Part shown: piece by piece, positions 8,953-17,992 of the stretch
Position numbering within the stretch: position 1 is the stretch's first letter
Layout of the letters: each line of letters opens with the position of its first letter
Assembly: GCA_944326485.1 (NCBI GenBank)
Contig: CALVED010000001.1
Location: 62,001 to 126,000, forward strand
Origin: Candidatus Gastranaerophilales bacterium
GTDB lineage: Bacteria > Cyanobacteriota > Vampirovibrionia > Gastranaerophilales > Gastranaerophilaceae
Direction: 5' to 3'
Length of the DNA: 64,000 nt
Notes under the pieces: generated by a model
What the model was told of the DNA's origin: nothing
Database searches by the model: none
Seen by the model: the letters and a program-made list of their open reading frames with translations, nothing else
Translations under genes and position numbers: made by a program

Positions 8953-9855
8953 ATGCTGGACACAATGTTTAACATATATAGAAATTTTTTTAGCAGCGGA
9001 GAGTTGGTAAATAGCCCAGCTACTTTTACATTTAAAGATTTCATTCAAATACTATTAATAATATTAATAGTAATATATTTTTATATGAGGTTTATAAAAA
9101 ATACTCAAGCTGAAAAATTAGTTAGAGGTATATTATTTTTTATAACTGCTGCTTGGATATTCAGTGCTGTACTTATTGCACTGGAATTCCAAATTTTAGG
9201 ACAAATAGCCCAATACTTATTAACAGGTATATTATTATCTTTAGTAATTGTATTCCAGCCTGAATTAAGAAAATTATTAGTACATCTTGGGCAAACAAAA
9301 TTTGTTGCTAAAAATTTCTTTTCATTTAAAAACAACAATAATAAAGAGCAAAAAACAAATGTAATTAAAGAAATAACAGAAGCTGTAAAATACTGTAGCA
9401 GGGTAAAAAGAGGAGCATTAATTGTAATACAAAAAACAGAGGACAAATCATTATATAATGAAGTTGGAACTACAATAAATGCAGATATATCAGCTGAATT
9501 GATTTTAACAATATTTTTTCCTAATACACCACTACACGATGGTGCTATGGTTATTCATAATGATAAAATATTAGCAGCAGGTGTACTATTACCTCTTACA
9601 GAAGATCCAAAGCTAAGCTGGAGATATGGAACAAGACATAGGGCTGCTATAGGAGCAAGTGAAATATCTGATTCTGCTTGCATTGTTGTTTCAGAAGAAA
9701 CTGGTGATATTTCTATCGCTATTGATGGTATACTAAGGAAGTATGATGACATAACAAAATTTAAAGAAGATTTAGAGAAAATCATATCAAATGAAAGTTC
9801 TGAAAAAATTGATAATGCATTTATGTCAAATTTATGGAAGTTAAGAAAGAAATAA
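8953..9855 (+). CDS. cdaA: diadenylate cyclase (membrane-bound CdaA type)
   Basis: Makes cyclic di-AMP from two ATP. Three transmembrane segments occupy about residues 30-47, 57-77 and 84-101, followed by a DAC domain with the catalytic DGA at 196-198 and RHR at 228-230. The length of 300 residues and this topology are those of CdaA rather than DisA. In other bacteria CdaA often sits with ybbR and glmM; here the neighbours are lysA and an aldolase-like gene, with no ybbR. c-di-AMP usually controls potassium and osmotic balance. Confidence 0.93.
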   Translation: MLDTMFNIYRNFFSSGELVNSPATFTFKDFIQILLIILIVIYFYMRFIKNTQAEKLVRGILFFITAAWIFSAVLIALEFQILGQIAQYLLTGILLSLVIVFQPELRKLLVHLGQTKFVAKNFFSFKNNNNKEQKTNVIKEITEAVKYCSRVKRGALIVIQKTEDKSLYNEVGTTINADISAELILTIFFPNTPLHDGAMVIHNDKILAAGVLLPLTEDPKLSWRYGTRHRAAIGASEISDSACIVVSEETGDISIAIDGILRKYDDITKFKEDLEKIISNESSEKIDNAFMSNLWKLRKK

Positions 9856-9857
9856 AT

Positions 9858-10475
9858 ATGAATCCTATAGAGAGAATATCAGCAGAAAAATTATTTGCGG
9901 TATTAAGAATACAAGACACTGAAAGAACAAAAAATATAATAAAATCATTAGTTGATGGTGGTATAAATATTATAGAAATAGTAATAGAAAAACCTGAAAC
10001 TGTAAAATTATTAGACGAAATTACAAAAGAAATTAATAGACCATTAATAATGGCTGGAGGAATTATAACTCAAAGGCAGGCTCAAATTGCAATTGAAGCC
10101 GGAGCTGATGTTATAGTTTCACCTGTTTTTCAGATGAATCTGGTAAGATTATGTAAAGGACAAAAAATTCCTTTAATTATGACGGCAACAACACCAAATG
10201 AAGCATATTCAGCCTGGAAAGCCCGAACTCAATTGATTAAAATTTCTCCTGCGCACCCTATGGGCGGAGCTGAGTATATAGAAGATATTTTAAGACCAAT
10301 GAAGTTTATAAATATAATTGCTGCAGGAAATATAAAAATAAATGATATTCCGGCATATTTAAAAGCCGGAGCAAAGGCAGTAGGAATTGGTAGAGCACTA
10401 TATAAAGATGCAAACTACGAAGAAATAACAAAAAGAGCAACTATCGCTTGTAATAAAGTAAAAGAATGTATATAA
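9858..10475 (+). CDS. KDPG/KHG aldolase family protein
   Basis: A (beta/alpha)8-barrel class I aldolase-like protein of 205 residues. Family features include EKLFAVLR at the N-terminus, GGINIIEIVIE, MAGGIITQRQA.IAIEAGAD, the Schiff-base lysine K128 in IKISPA, and AAGNI....AYLKAGAKAVGIG. A departure from the usual LEVTLRT signature is seen: the Arg that binds substrate is Glu44 here (IEIVIEKP). The substrate may therefore not be KDPG, and I leave the symbol blank. ATG 9858 fits the family start; an ATG at 9834 lies inside cdaA. It probably shares a transcript with cdaA and gcvPB. Confidence 0.85.
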   Translation: MNPIERISAEKLFAVLRIQDTERTKNIIKSLVDGGINIIEIVIEKPETVKLLDEITKEINRPLIMAGGIITQRQAQIAIEAGADVIVSPVFQMNLVRLCKGQKIPLIMTATTPNEAYSAWKARTQLIKISPAHPMGGAEYIEDILRPMKFINIIAAGNIKINDIPAYLKAGAKAVGIGRALYKDANYEEITKRATIACNKVKECI

Positions 10476-10491
10476 TTTTTTAGGGGATATA

Positions 10492-11928
10492 ATGACAAAA
10501 TTAATATTTGAAAAAAATATAGAAAATACAGACGGCATAAAATTAACTGATGAAAAGATTGATTTTAACTTTATAAATGAAAAATATTTATCAAAAGAAA
10601 CTACATCGATAATACCTGATATTTCAGAACTAGAAGTTATGAGACATTTTAAAGAACTATCAGATAAAAATTTTTGTATAGAGAAAGGTTTTTATCCTTT
10701 AGGTTCTTGTACAATGAAATATAATCCGAAAGTAAACGAGATATTAGCATCGTTAGAAGGATTTACTGACTTGCATCCAAAACAGAATGATGAAGAGGCG
10801 CAGGGTTCATTAAAACTAATGTATGAGTTACAAGAAAGCCTAAAAGTAATAACAGGAATGGATGCAATAACTCTTCAACCAGCAGCAGGCGCACATGGCG
10901 AATTATGCGGAATGATGATTGTAAAAAAATACTTTGAAACAATAGGTGAAAACAGGAAAAATGTTATTATTCCTGATTCTGCCCACGGCACAAATCCTGC
11001 AAGTGCAGCTATGTGCGGTTTCAATATTGTAGAAATTAAATCTAATGAAAAAGGTTTTGTTGATATTGAAGCTTTAAAGTCAGTATTAGATGAAAATACA
11101 GCAGCAATAATGTTAACAAACCCAAATACTTTAGGTTTATTTGAAGAAAATATTCTTGAAATATCAGAATTAGTTCATAATGCTGGCGGGCTATTATACT
11201 ATGATGGAGCAAACATGAACGCCATTATGGGACATACAAATCCTAAATTAATGGGTTTTGATATTGTGCATTTAAATTTACATAAAACATTTGCCACCCC
11301 GCACGGAGGCGGTGGACCTGGAGCAGGGCCTGTTGGAGTTGTTGAAAAATTACAAGATTTTTTACCTGTTCCAATTATTAAATTTGACGGAAATAAATAT
11401 TATAGAGAATATAATCTTAAACATACAATAGGTAAAATGAAAGCCTTTTTTGGAAACTTTTCTGTTCTTGTTAAGGCATATGCTTATATATTATTAACAG
11501 GTAATAAATTGAAAGAAGTAAGTTCTAATGCGGTACTAAATGCAAATTACATGATGCATAAATTAAAAGATTATTACCATCTTCCATATAATACAAAATG
11601 CATGCATGAATTTGTGCTTTCTGGCGATTGGCAAAAAGAACAAGGGGTAAATACATTAGCCATTGCAAAAAGGTTAATGGATTCTAATTTCCACCCACCA
11701 ACAATTTATTTCCCATTAATTGTTCACGAAGCAATTATGATAGAACCAACTGAATCAGAAACAAAACAAAGATTGGATGATTTTATTAATACAATGATAG
11801 ATATTGCCCAAGAAGTAAAAACCAATCCTGAAAGTGTTTTAAACCATCCTTTAACAACACCGGTAAAAAAGGTTGATGAAACTTTAGCTGCAAGAAACCC
11901 TGATTTAGCATACAAAGTTCAGAAATAA
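10492..11928 (+). CDS. gcvPB: glycine dehydrogenase (decarboxylating) subunit 2
   Basis: PLP-bearing subunit of the two-subunit P-protein of the glycine cleavage system. It spans 478 residues. Motifs include FYPLGSCTMKYNP, the PLP lysine K265 in HLNLHKTFATPHGGGGPG, PDSAHGTNPASA and the IMIEPTESE tail. Subunit 1 (gcvPA), gcvT and gcvH are not in the window, so the rest of the system must be elsewhere. An AGGGG ribosome site lies ahead of the ATG. No glycine riboswitch fits in the 16-nt gap before it. Repeat copy A follows the stop. Confidence 0.95.
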   Translation: MTKLIFEKNIENTDGIKLTDEKIDFNFINEKYLSKETTSIIPDISELEVMRHFKELSDKNFCIEKGFYPLGSCTMKYNPKVNEILASLEGFTDLHPKQNDEEAQGSLKLMYELQESLKVITGMDAITLQPAAGAHGELCGMMIVKKYFETIGENRKNVIIPDSAHGTNPASAAMCGFNIVEIKSNEKGFVDIEALKSVLDENTAAIMLTNPNTLGLFEENILEISELVHNAGGLLYYDGANMNAIMGHTNPKLMGFDIVHLNLHKTFATPHGGGGPGAGPVGVVEKLQDFLPVPIIKFDGNKYYREYNLKHTIGKMKAFFGNFSVLVKAYAYILLTGNKLKEVSSNAVLNANYMMHKLKDYYHLPYNTKCMHEFVLSGDWQKEQGVNTLAIAKRLMDSNFHPPTIYFPLIVHEAIMIEPTESETKQRLDDFINTMIDIAQEVKTNPESVLNHPLTTPVKKVDETLAARNPDLAYKVQK

Positions 11929-11935
11929 ATTTTCT

Positions 11936-12051
11936 GAGAAAAAATTCACGATAAGCTGAAAGTGTGAGTGAATTTTTTGGAGTGGCGTTTCAAAAATGTG
12001 AGTACTTTGTTACCGAGTCATCTTCGCAAACAAAGTGCGATACTAGATTAA
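11936..12051 (+). repeat. dispersed intergenic repeat, copy A (short form)
   Basis: A 116-nt member of a three-copy family (the others are at 26803-26940 and 56189-56363). It opens with an 11-bp perfect hairpin (11940-11950 with 11969-11979) whose 18-nt loop differs from copy C at one base. It closes with ACTTTGTT (12005-12012) pairing with AACAAAGT (12030-12037). The central part present in B and C (TTTTTGAGTGAG ... AAACGAAGGT) is mostly missing. It begins eight bases after the gcvPB stop. Confidence 0.85.
11940..11979 (+). terminator. repeat-borne terminator-like hairpin after gcvPB
   Basis: An AAAAAATTCAC / GTGAATTTTTT stem of 11 bp ends in a T run, so the first hairpin of repeat copy A could act as an intrinsic terminator for gcvPB. 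The stem is AT-rich and the loop is long (18 nt), which weakens the case. Confidence 0.5.
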
Positions 12052-12086
12052 ATAATTGTTAATAACTTGACCCTAATTAAAAAATT

Positions 12087-12437
12087 ATGTTCAATTATAA
12101 TATGGCAGATAATTTTGATGATAAAGTAATTAACATATTTAAAAAATCCTCAGATATTGAAGATAATAAAGAACAAAGGTTTTTCAAAGGCTTTCAGTAC
12201 GTAAAATTAACAAAAGACGAAAACGGAAACTATTTTAAAGAAGAATCATTAAGGGAATATGCGCAAAGAACATTCTACATAGTAAGTGTTATGAAGAATA
12301 ATGGCATAAGTGCAGCAATTTATAAATATAAAGTACCATACAAATCACTTCTGGACTTCCTTAATGTTTTTAGGAATGATTTAACTATTGGTGAAATTAT
12401 AGATATAGAAAGATACATACCGGAAGATTTAGCATAA
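12087..12437 (+). CDS. small conserved-looking protein upstream of radical SAM gene
   Basis: A 116-residue soluble protein, charged, with no signal peptide. The middle reads FFKGFQYVKLTKDENG and the end is GEIIDIERYIPEDLA. The stop abuts the radical SAM start with no gap, implying co-translation. The start is ambiguous: ATG 12087 gives MFNYNMADNF, while ATG 12102 follows a TATAAT-like box. I do not recognise the family. It may be a partner of the radical SAM protein. Confidence 0.65.
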   Translation: MFNYNMADNFDDKVINIFKKSSDIEDNKEQRFFKGFQYVKLTKDENGNYFKEESLREYAQRTFYIVSVMKNNGISAAIYKYKVPYKSLLDFLNVFRNDLTIGEIIDIERYIPEDLA

Positions 12438-14948
12438 ATGAGATATACACTTCCTATTGATACTCAATGCGATTTATATAAAGTAAAAAAACCATATCAA
12501 TATATAGGTGGCGAGTATTTAAGTTACAATAAAAATTTTGATGATGCACAAGTAAGAATGATATTTGCATTTCCGGATAAATATGAAATAGCAATAAGTA
12601 ATTTAGGTCAAAAAATCCTTTATGAAATAGTAAATTCAGATAAAAGATTCTTGGCAGATAGAGTATATGCACCGGATTTTGATTATAAAAAAATTCTTGA
12701 AGAAGAAAACAAAAATTTGAAATCATTAGAAAGTAAAAAAGGAATAAAAGAATTTGATTTAGTTGGTTTTTCACTTCAATATGAGCTTGCATATCCAACG
12801 ATGCTAGGAATGCTTAAATTATCTAACATTCCCATATTAAGAAAGGACAGAAAAGAAGATATACCAATAATATTTGCCGGTGGTCCGTGTTGTTTTAATC
12901 CAAAACCAATTGAAAATTTTATTGATTTATTTCTAATTGGTGATGGAGAAGAACTAATTATTGAATTACTTGAAAATTATCTTGATTTAAAGAAAAAAGG
13001 ATATTCAAGAAAACAAATTATAATTGAACTAGCAAAAATAGAAGGAGTTTATTCACCGGAATTACAAAATAAAACAAAAAAAAGAATCTACAATTTTAAA
13101 GACACTGATAAAATTACAACATTTCCAATTCCATATTCTTCAAGCATTCACGATAGAACAATAATAGAAATAAGACGCGGATGCGGTAGAATGTGCAGAT
13201 TCTGCCAAGCCGGCCACGTTAACCTTCCGATAAGAGAGAGAAAAGCAGAAAACATAATAAAAAATGTAATTGAATCAATTGAAAAAACCGGCTATGATGA
13301 ATACTCTCTTCTTTCTTTATCTTCTAATGATTATACAAACATAGAAAGCGTTATTGAATATTTATCAAATATTATGAATAAAAAACGAGTTTCTGTTTCT
13401 CTTCCCAGCCAAAGAATAGATAGGTACAGTCAAAAACTGGCACAGCTAGTAAAAGGAGTAAGATCAACAACAATAACGCTTGCCCCAGAAGCAGGAAGTC
13501 AAAGACTTAGAAATGTTATAAATAAAAATCTTACAGAAGAACAAATTATTGATACAATTTTAAATTGCTATAAAAATGGATTTTCTCACGTTAAATTATA
13601 TTTTATGATAGGTCTTCCAACTGAAACAATTGAAGACATAAAAGAAATGGTTGAATTGTTCAGAAAAATAAGATATAAGAGTAAACTTTTAAAGAAAGAA
13701 TTAGAATTAAAAGATGGACTAAATTTAACATGTACAGTGTCAATATTTGTACCAAAACCTTTTACACCTTTTCAATGGTTCGGACAGAATTCATTTGAAC
13801 AAATAAAAGAAAAAATAAAATTTCTTCTTAATGAAGTTAAAACAGTAAAAGGAGTAAAAATAAATTATCATAACAGTTTCACGTCAAAACTAGAATGCGC
13901 AATTACAAGAGGGGATGAAAGATATAATGATTTTTTTATGGAATTACATAAAAATGGAGTATATCTTTCTACTTGGGATGAAAATATTGATAAAGACTTA
14001 TGGTTAAATGCAGCATTGAAATATGGGTTAGATATTGATAAAGAAGCAGAAAGAACATATAAAACTGATGAAATTCTTCCCTGGGACATTATTGACATAG
14101 GAATAGATAAGAAATGGTTAATTGAACAATATAATAATTCATTAAATGCAATAAACATAACTCCTTGCGAATTTAATTGCGTAAAATGCGGTGTATGCAG
14201 TAATTTTAAGACTCATAAGGTTATAGATAAGCCATTTACATTAAAAAATGATATTCAAGAAAAAAATGATGAAAAAAATAATATCAAACAATCATATAAA
14301 TATAGGCTAACAATTACCAAAAAAAATGAATTAAGATATATTTCTCATTTAGACTGGCAAAATACAATTGTAAAGATGTTATATAGATCTAATCTGGATT
14401 TATGTTTTTCACAAGGGTTTAATCCAACACCCAAGTTTTCCCTTGGAATAGCTCTTCCTATATTTGTTGAAGGTGAAAAAGAACTTATAGATATTGAAAT
14501 ATATAATGATATAGAAGATAAAAAATTAACAACAATATTAAATAATGTATTACCTGAAAATATACGAATAATAAAATCTACAAAAATAGAAAAAAATTCA
14601 GAACCTATTGATATAAAAGCACAATGGGCATTATATTCTTTCACTCCTTTAAAAGAGGGTATTTTAAAAATTGAAGATTTGTTGTATATTAAAAATATTA
14701 TATCTTCAAGTAATGAAATATTTATAGAGAAGATAAATAAAAAAGGTATAAAAAAACTTATAAATATAAAACCGTCAATAAAATTCATAGAAGTAAAAGA
14801 TATGAAATTATATATGGTTTTAAAAACAGGACAATCAGAAGAGATTCCTTCCGTAAAACCAGAGGATATAATTAAGCAGTATGCTTCTAATATAGATTTT
14901 AGAATTATACGACACGAATTTTATGACAAAAATATGAATGAGTTATAA
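12438..14948 (+). CDS. TIGR03960-type radical SAM protein with C-terminal DUF2344 domain
   Basis: An 836-residue protein with three parts: an N-terminal B12-binding-like region, a radical SAM core, and a DUF2344 (TIGR03936) domain. The [4Fe-4S] ligands are C249, C253 and C256 in GCGRMCRFCQAG. A second cluster (CEFNCVKCGVC, about residues 578-588) precedes the DUF2344 part, which starts around YRLTITKKNELRYISHLDW. The family is widespread and usually lies next to RNase E/G or ribosomal genes L21/L27, as seen here. Its reaction is not firmly established; a role in RNA or ribosome modification is inferred from context. It directly abuts the preceding small gene. Confidence 0.9.
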   Translation: MRYTLPIDTQCDLYKVKKPYQYIGGEYLSYNKNFDDAQVRMIFAFPDKYEIAISNLGQKILYEIVNSDKRFLADRVYAPDFDYKKILEEENKNLKSLESKKGIKEFDLVGFSLQYELAYPTMLGMLKLSNIPILRKDRKEDIPIIFAGGPCCFNPKPIENFIDLFLIGDGEELIIELLENYLDLKKKGYSRKQIIIELAKIEGVYSPELQNKTKKRIYNFKDTDKITTFPIPYSSSIHDRTIIEIRRGCGRMCRFCQAGHVNLPIRERKAENIIKNVIESIEKTGYDEYSLLSLSSNDYTNIESVIEYLSNIMNKKRVSVSLPSQRIDRYSQKLAQLVKGVRSTTITLAPEAGSQRLRNVINKNLTEEQIIDTILNCYKNGFSHVKLYFMIGLPTETIEDIKEMVELFRKIRYKSKLLKKELELKDGLNLTCTVSIFVPKPFTPFQWFGQNSFEQIKEKIKFLLNEVKTVKGVKINYHNSFTSKLECAITRGDERYNDFFMELHKNGVYLSTWDENIDKDLWLNAALKYGLDIDKEAERTYKTDEILPWDIIDIGIDKKWLIEQYNNSLNAINITPCEFNCVKCGVCSNFKTHKVIDKPFTLKNDIQEKNDEKNNIKQSYKYRLTITKKNELRYISHLDWQNTIVKMLYRSNLDLCFSQGFNPTPKFSLGIALPIFVEGEKELIDIEIYNDIEDKKLTTILNNVLPENIRIIKSTKIEKNSEPIDIKAQWALYSFTPLKEGILKIEDLLYIKNIISSSNEIFIEKINKKGIKKLINIKPSIKFIEVKDMKLYMVLKTGQSEEIPSVKPEDIIKQYASNIDFRIIRHEFYDKNMNEL

Positions 14949-14980
14949 AAGATTTAGAAAAATTTAGAAAAGGAAGAAAT

Positions 14981-16816
14981 ATGTCAAAAGCCATAGTAGT
15001 AGCGGAAAGAGATAATATTGCAGCAGTAATAGAGGATGGTAAAATATGTGAATTTTACGTTCATAGAGGAGATATGCTGTTAAATGATGTATATTTAGCA
15101 ACTGTTGATAACATATTACCAAGTATAGATGCAGCATTTGTAAATGTTGGCTATGACAAAATGGGCTTTTTGCATGCACATGATGCAATAGGTAAAGGTA
15201 CATTAAAAGAAAAATTACAACCTAAACAAAAACTTATTGTACAGGTTGTAAAAGAACCGGTTGGTCATAAAGGGCCAAGAGTTTCAACATTAATAAGTTT
15301 ACCCGGACGTTTTCTTGTGTTGATGCCACAAGAAACAGGTATTAACGTTTCAAAAAAAATCGTTTCACAAAAAGAAAGAGCGAGATTAAAGTCAATAATA
15401 AGCTTATTAAAGCCTGTAGGTATAGGTGTTATTGTAAGAACAGAAGCAGAAGGTCAATCTGATGCAGATATACAGGAAGACTTGGAACTTTTATTAGAAA
15501 AATGGAATACTATTATTACAGCAGCAGAAACAAGACCTGCACCAAGCCTATTATACAGAGATCAAGATTTATTATATAGAGTTATGAGAGAAGCATGCAG
15601 CGAAGATGTAGATGAAATAATACTAGATACATCATATGGTGTACACAGAGCTCAACAAATTCTTCAAAACTGGAATATGAACAAAAATATAGCAGTAAAT
15701 GTATATAAAGGTTCAGAAAATTTACTTACTGCCTCTGGCATAGTTAAAGAAATAAAATCAGCGCTACAAACCAAAGTTAATTTACCCAGTGGAGGATATC
15801 TCTTTGTACAAACTACTGAGGCATTAACAGTTATTGATGTAAATAGCGGAAAATTTGTAAGTTCAAATACACAAGATGAAACAATAGTCAAAACAAATCT
15901 TGAAGCTGTTCATGAAATTGCAAGACAACTAAGACTAAGAAACATTGGTGGAATGGTTATTATTGATTTTATTGATATGAATAACCGACAAGACAAACTC
16001 GCAATAATGGAAGAACTTGAAATTGCACTTGAAAAAGATAAAGCCAAACCTCAAATTGGTCAATTATCTGATTTAGGATTAGTTGAACTTACAAGACATA
16101 GACAAGGACAAAGTTTATCAGAAATATTTGGGAAAAAATGTCCACACTGTCAAGGTACAGGTTATATTGCAGATGACTTAACTTTCTCTTCTCCTGTTGT
16201 AGAAGGAGAAATAAAAGCTAAAGCTGCTAAACTAAAGATTCCTGTTCAACAAATTAAAAATAAAACTCCAAACTATAAGCAAAATAAGGTATTTAACAAT
16301 CCTAATAATAACCCTTTAAATGAAAATAATGAACAAAATAATACTAATAATAACCATACAAATAACTATAATCAACAAAAAAAGAACTTCAAATATAATA
16401 ATAATAAAACAAATGAAAATTCCAATATAGAACAAAATAAAATAAATGAAAATATTCAAATTGAGGATAATATTCCTATAGAGCAACCAAAAGTAGTTGA
16501 ATCTCAACAAACAATAACACAGGAAGAAGTAACCTTAGTAGAAAACCAAAATTCAAATGAACCTGATAAAAATATTGAAGAAAAACAAAATAAAAAACTA
16601 AAGAAATCTTCCGGCAGAAAGAAATCCATAAAAAAAGAAACTCCAAAAACAGAAATTTCAGAACAAGAAAATTCTCAAAAAGATGAATTAAATAAAAAAG
16701 AAGAAACGTCACAACAAGATAATATTGAAAAAGAGCCAAAGAAAAAAGTTACAAGAAAACCTCGTAAAATAAAGAAACAAAATATTGAAGAAAGTGAACC
16801 AAAAATAGATGAATAA
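14981..16816 (+). CDS. Rne/Rng family endoribonuclease
   Basis: Single-strand-specific endoribonuclease of the RNase E/G family. It has an S1 domain (about 35-115), the RNase H-like and 5'-sensor regions, catalytic Asp residues in VIDVNSGKF and IDFIDM, and the Zn-link CPHCQGTGYI starting at C387. After about residue 400 the tail is disordered, very Asn/Gln/Glu/Lys rich, and ends in a basic patch (KKVTRKPRKIKK). In RNase E such tails bind partners; in cyanobacteria a basic C-terminal peptide recruits PNPase. The ribosome site is AAAGGAAG. The next gene overlaps its last codons. Confidence 0.93.
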   Translation: MSKAIVVAERDNIAAVIEDGKICEFYVHRGDMLLNDVYLATVDNILPSIDAAFVNVGYDKMGFLHAHDAIGKGTLKEKLQPKQKLIVQVVKEPVGHKGPRVSTLISLPGRFLVLMPQETGINVSKKIVSQKERARLKSIISLLKPVGIGVIVRTEAEGQSDADIQEDLELLLEKWNTIITAAETRPAPSLLYRDQDLLYRVMREACSEDVDEIILDTSYGVHRAQQILQNWNMNKNIAVNVYKGSENLLTASGIVKEIKSALQTKVNLPSGGYLFVQTTEALTVIDVNSGKFVSSNTQDETIVKTNLEAVHEIARQLRLRNIGGMVIIDFIDMNNRQDKLAIMEELEIALEKDKAKPQIGQLSDLGLVELTRHRQGQSLSEIFGKKCPHCQGTGYIADDLTFSSPVVEGEIKAKAAKLKIPVQQIKNKTPNYKQNKVFNNPNNNPLNENNEQNNTNNNHTNNYNQQKKNFKYNNNKTNENSNIEQNKINENIQIEDNIPIEQPKVVESQQTITQEEVTLVENQNSNEPDKNIEEKQNKKLKKSSGRKKSIKKETPKTEISEQENSQKDELNKKEETSQQDNIEKEPKKKVTRKPRKIKKQNIEESEPKIDE

Positions 16817-17144
16817 TATTTATATTGCTAATAATGAAGATTTATTCAATATAGAAATTCCAAATTTTGAGCCGGAGGTTGTAGAAAAACCTCTGGTATC
16901 AAATGATGTTAAAACTATAGATAATACTGTAGATTCAAACTTTGTTGCATATTCTATAATCGTATTTTGTACTTTTCTTGTAATTTTTGTATTTTTATTT
17001 TTACGTAAATTATCAAAAAATAATAACACAGTTATTAGACAATCAAAAAACAATAAAGGATATATAAGCAGTAACAATAAACTTGAAACACCAGATACAA
17101 TTGAAGAAAGTATTTATTCTTTTTTAGAAAGAACAAAAAATTAA
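16809..17144 (+). CDS. single-transmembrane protein of unknown function
   Basis: A 111-residue protein with an acidic N-terminal part, one hydrophobic helix near residues 46-66 (IIVFCTFLVIFVFLFL) and a basic C-terminal tail, which predicts N-out/C-in orientation. It begins eight bases inside the end of the RNase gene and is therefore translationally linked to it. It ends convergently with engB. It could be a membrane tether for the RNase, but that is only inference from position. Confidence 0.65.
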   Translation: MNNIYIANNEDLFNIEIPNFEPEVVEKPLVSNDVKTIDNTVDSNFVAYSIIVFCTFLVIFVFLFLRKLSKNNNTVIRQSKNNKGYISSNNKLETPDTIEESIYSFLERTKN

Positions 17145-17719
17145 TTTTCTTTTATCAAAAACTCAATGTATTTTAATATTTCCTGATTATAGAAAGAATT
17201 ATTTTTTGAGAAAGGAAATACAGGAACACCTAATTCATTTTCAAAAGCAGCACAAACTTCTTTGATTTTGGATCTTGATATTTGATCAACTTTTGTAGCA
17301 ATAATAAAAGAATTAAGTTTATTATGTTTAATCCAATATGACATTTGTAAATCATTTTCTTGAATAGAATGTCTTGAATCTATTAACTGAATTAAACTTT
17401 TTATTTCTTTTCTATTTAGAAGATAATTTTCCAAGTTCTTTTGCCATTGATTTTGTAATTTTCCTGAAACTTTAGCATATCCATATCCTGGCAAATCTGC
17501 AAAAACAAAACTATCATTTATATTAAACAAATTAATTAATTTTGTCTTTCCCGGAGTGTTACTTGTTTTAGCTAACCCATTTATATTTACTAAAGAATTT
17601 ATAAAAGAAGATTTACCAACATTTGATCTTCCGATTAATGCAAACTCCGGTAAATTTAAATTAGGGCACTCATTTAATGATGGTGCACTGATTATGAACT
17701 TCGCTTTTGTTATTCTCAT
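17141..17719 (-). CDS. engB: YihA/YsxC-type ribosome biogenesis GTP-binding protein
   Basis: A small TrmE-Era-EngA-YihA-Septin GTPase of 192 residues required for 50S subunit assembly. G1 GRSNVGKS, G2 NTPGKT, G3 DLPGYGYAKVS and G4 TKVD are all present and in order. The N-terminal stretch RITKAKFIISAPSLNECP is typical of the family. It may be co-transcribed with the small frame upstream, which overlaps its start. Its end overlaps the opposing one-TM gene by a few bases. Confidence 0.95.
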   Translation of the reverse strand: MRITKAKFIISAPSLNECPNLNLPEFALIGRSNVGKSSFINSLVNINGLAKTSNTPGKTKLINLFNINDSFVFADLPGYGYAKVSGKLQNQWQKNLENYLLNRKEIKSLIQLIDSRHSIQENDLQMSYWIKHNKLNSFIIATKVDQISRSKIKEVCAAFENELGVPVFPFSKNNSFYNQEILKYIEFLIKEN

Positions 17720-17933
17720 CTTTTTGTCGTCTTTTATATATCACACTTGATAACAATTTATATACCTTTTGATTATTATAAACCGTTAATTGAATATCTT
17801 CATCTAAGTTAATATCAATTGGTAATTGTTGCGCAAAAATATTTGTTTCAACATGCATAATTTTAATTTTTCTTTTATGAATTATACTTATTGGTGAAGA
17901 TAAAAATATTTCAAATGTTTTTAATATATCCAT
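17670..17933 (-). CDS. possible small gene upstream of and overlapping engB
   Basis: An 87-residue frame whose last 16 codons overlap the start of engB in another frame. An internal ATG (MHVETNIFAQQLPID, start near 17858) gives a 62-residue form with a more protein-like N-terminus. The overlap suggests translational coupling, but there is no convincing ribosome site and no recognised family. It is the only candidate in the gap between the TPR gene and engB. Confidence 0.35.
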   Translation of the reverse strand: MDILKTFEIFLSSPISIIHKRKIKIMHVETNIFAQQLPIDINLDEDIQLTVYNNQKVYKLLSSVIYKRRQKDENNKSEVHNQCTIIK

Positions 17934-17992
17934 TCTTACATAATAACAAAATTATATATTTTTTTGTACTAATATCAAATATTGTAAATAAA

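Noticed and set aside
10476-10491. Glycine riboswitch before gcvPB
   Set aside because: Only 16 nt separate the genes; no tandem aptamer structure can fit.
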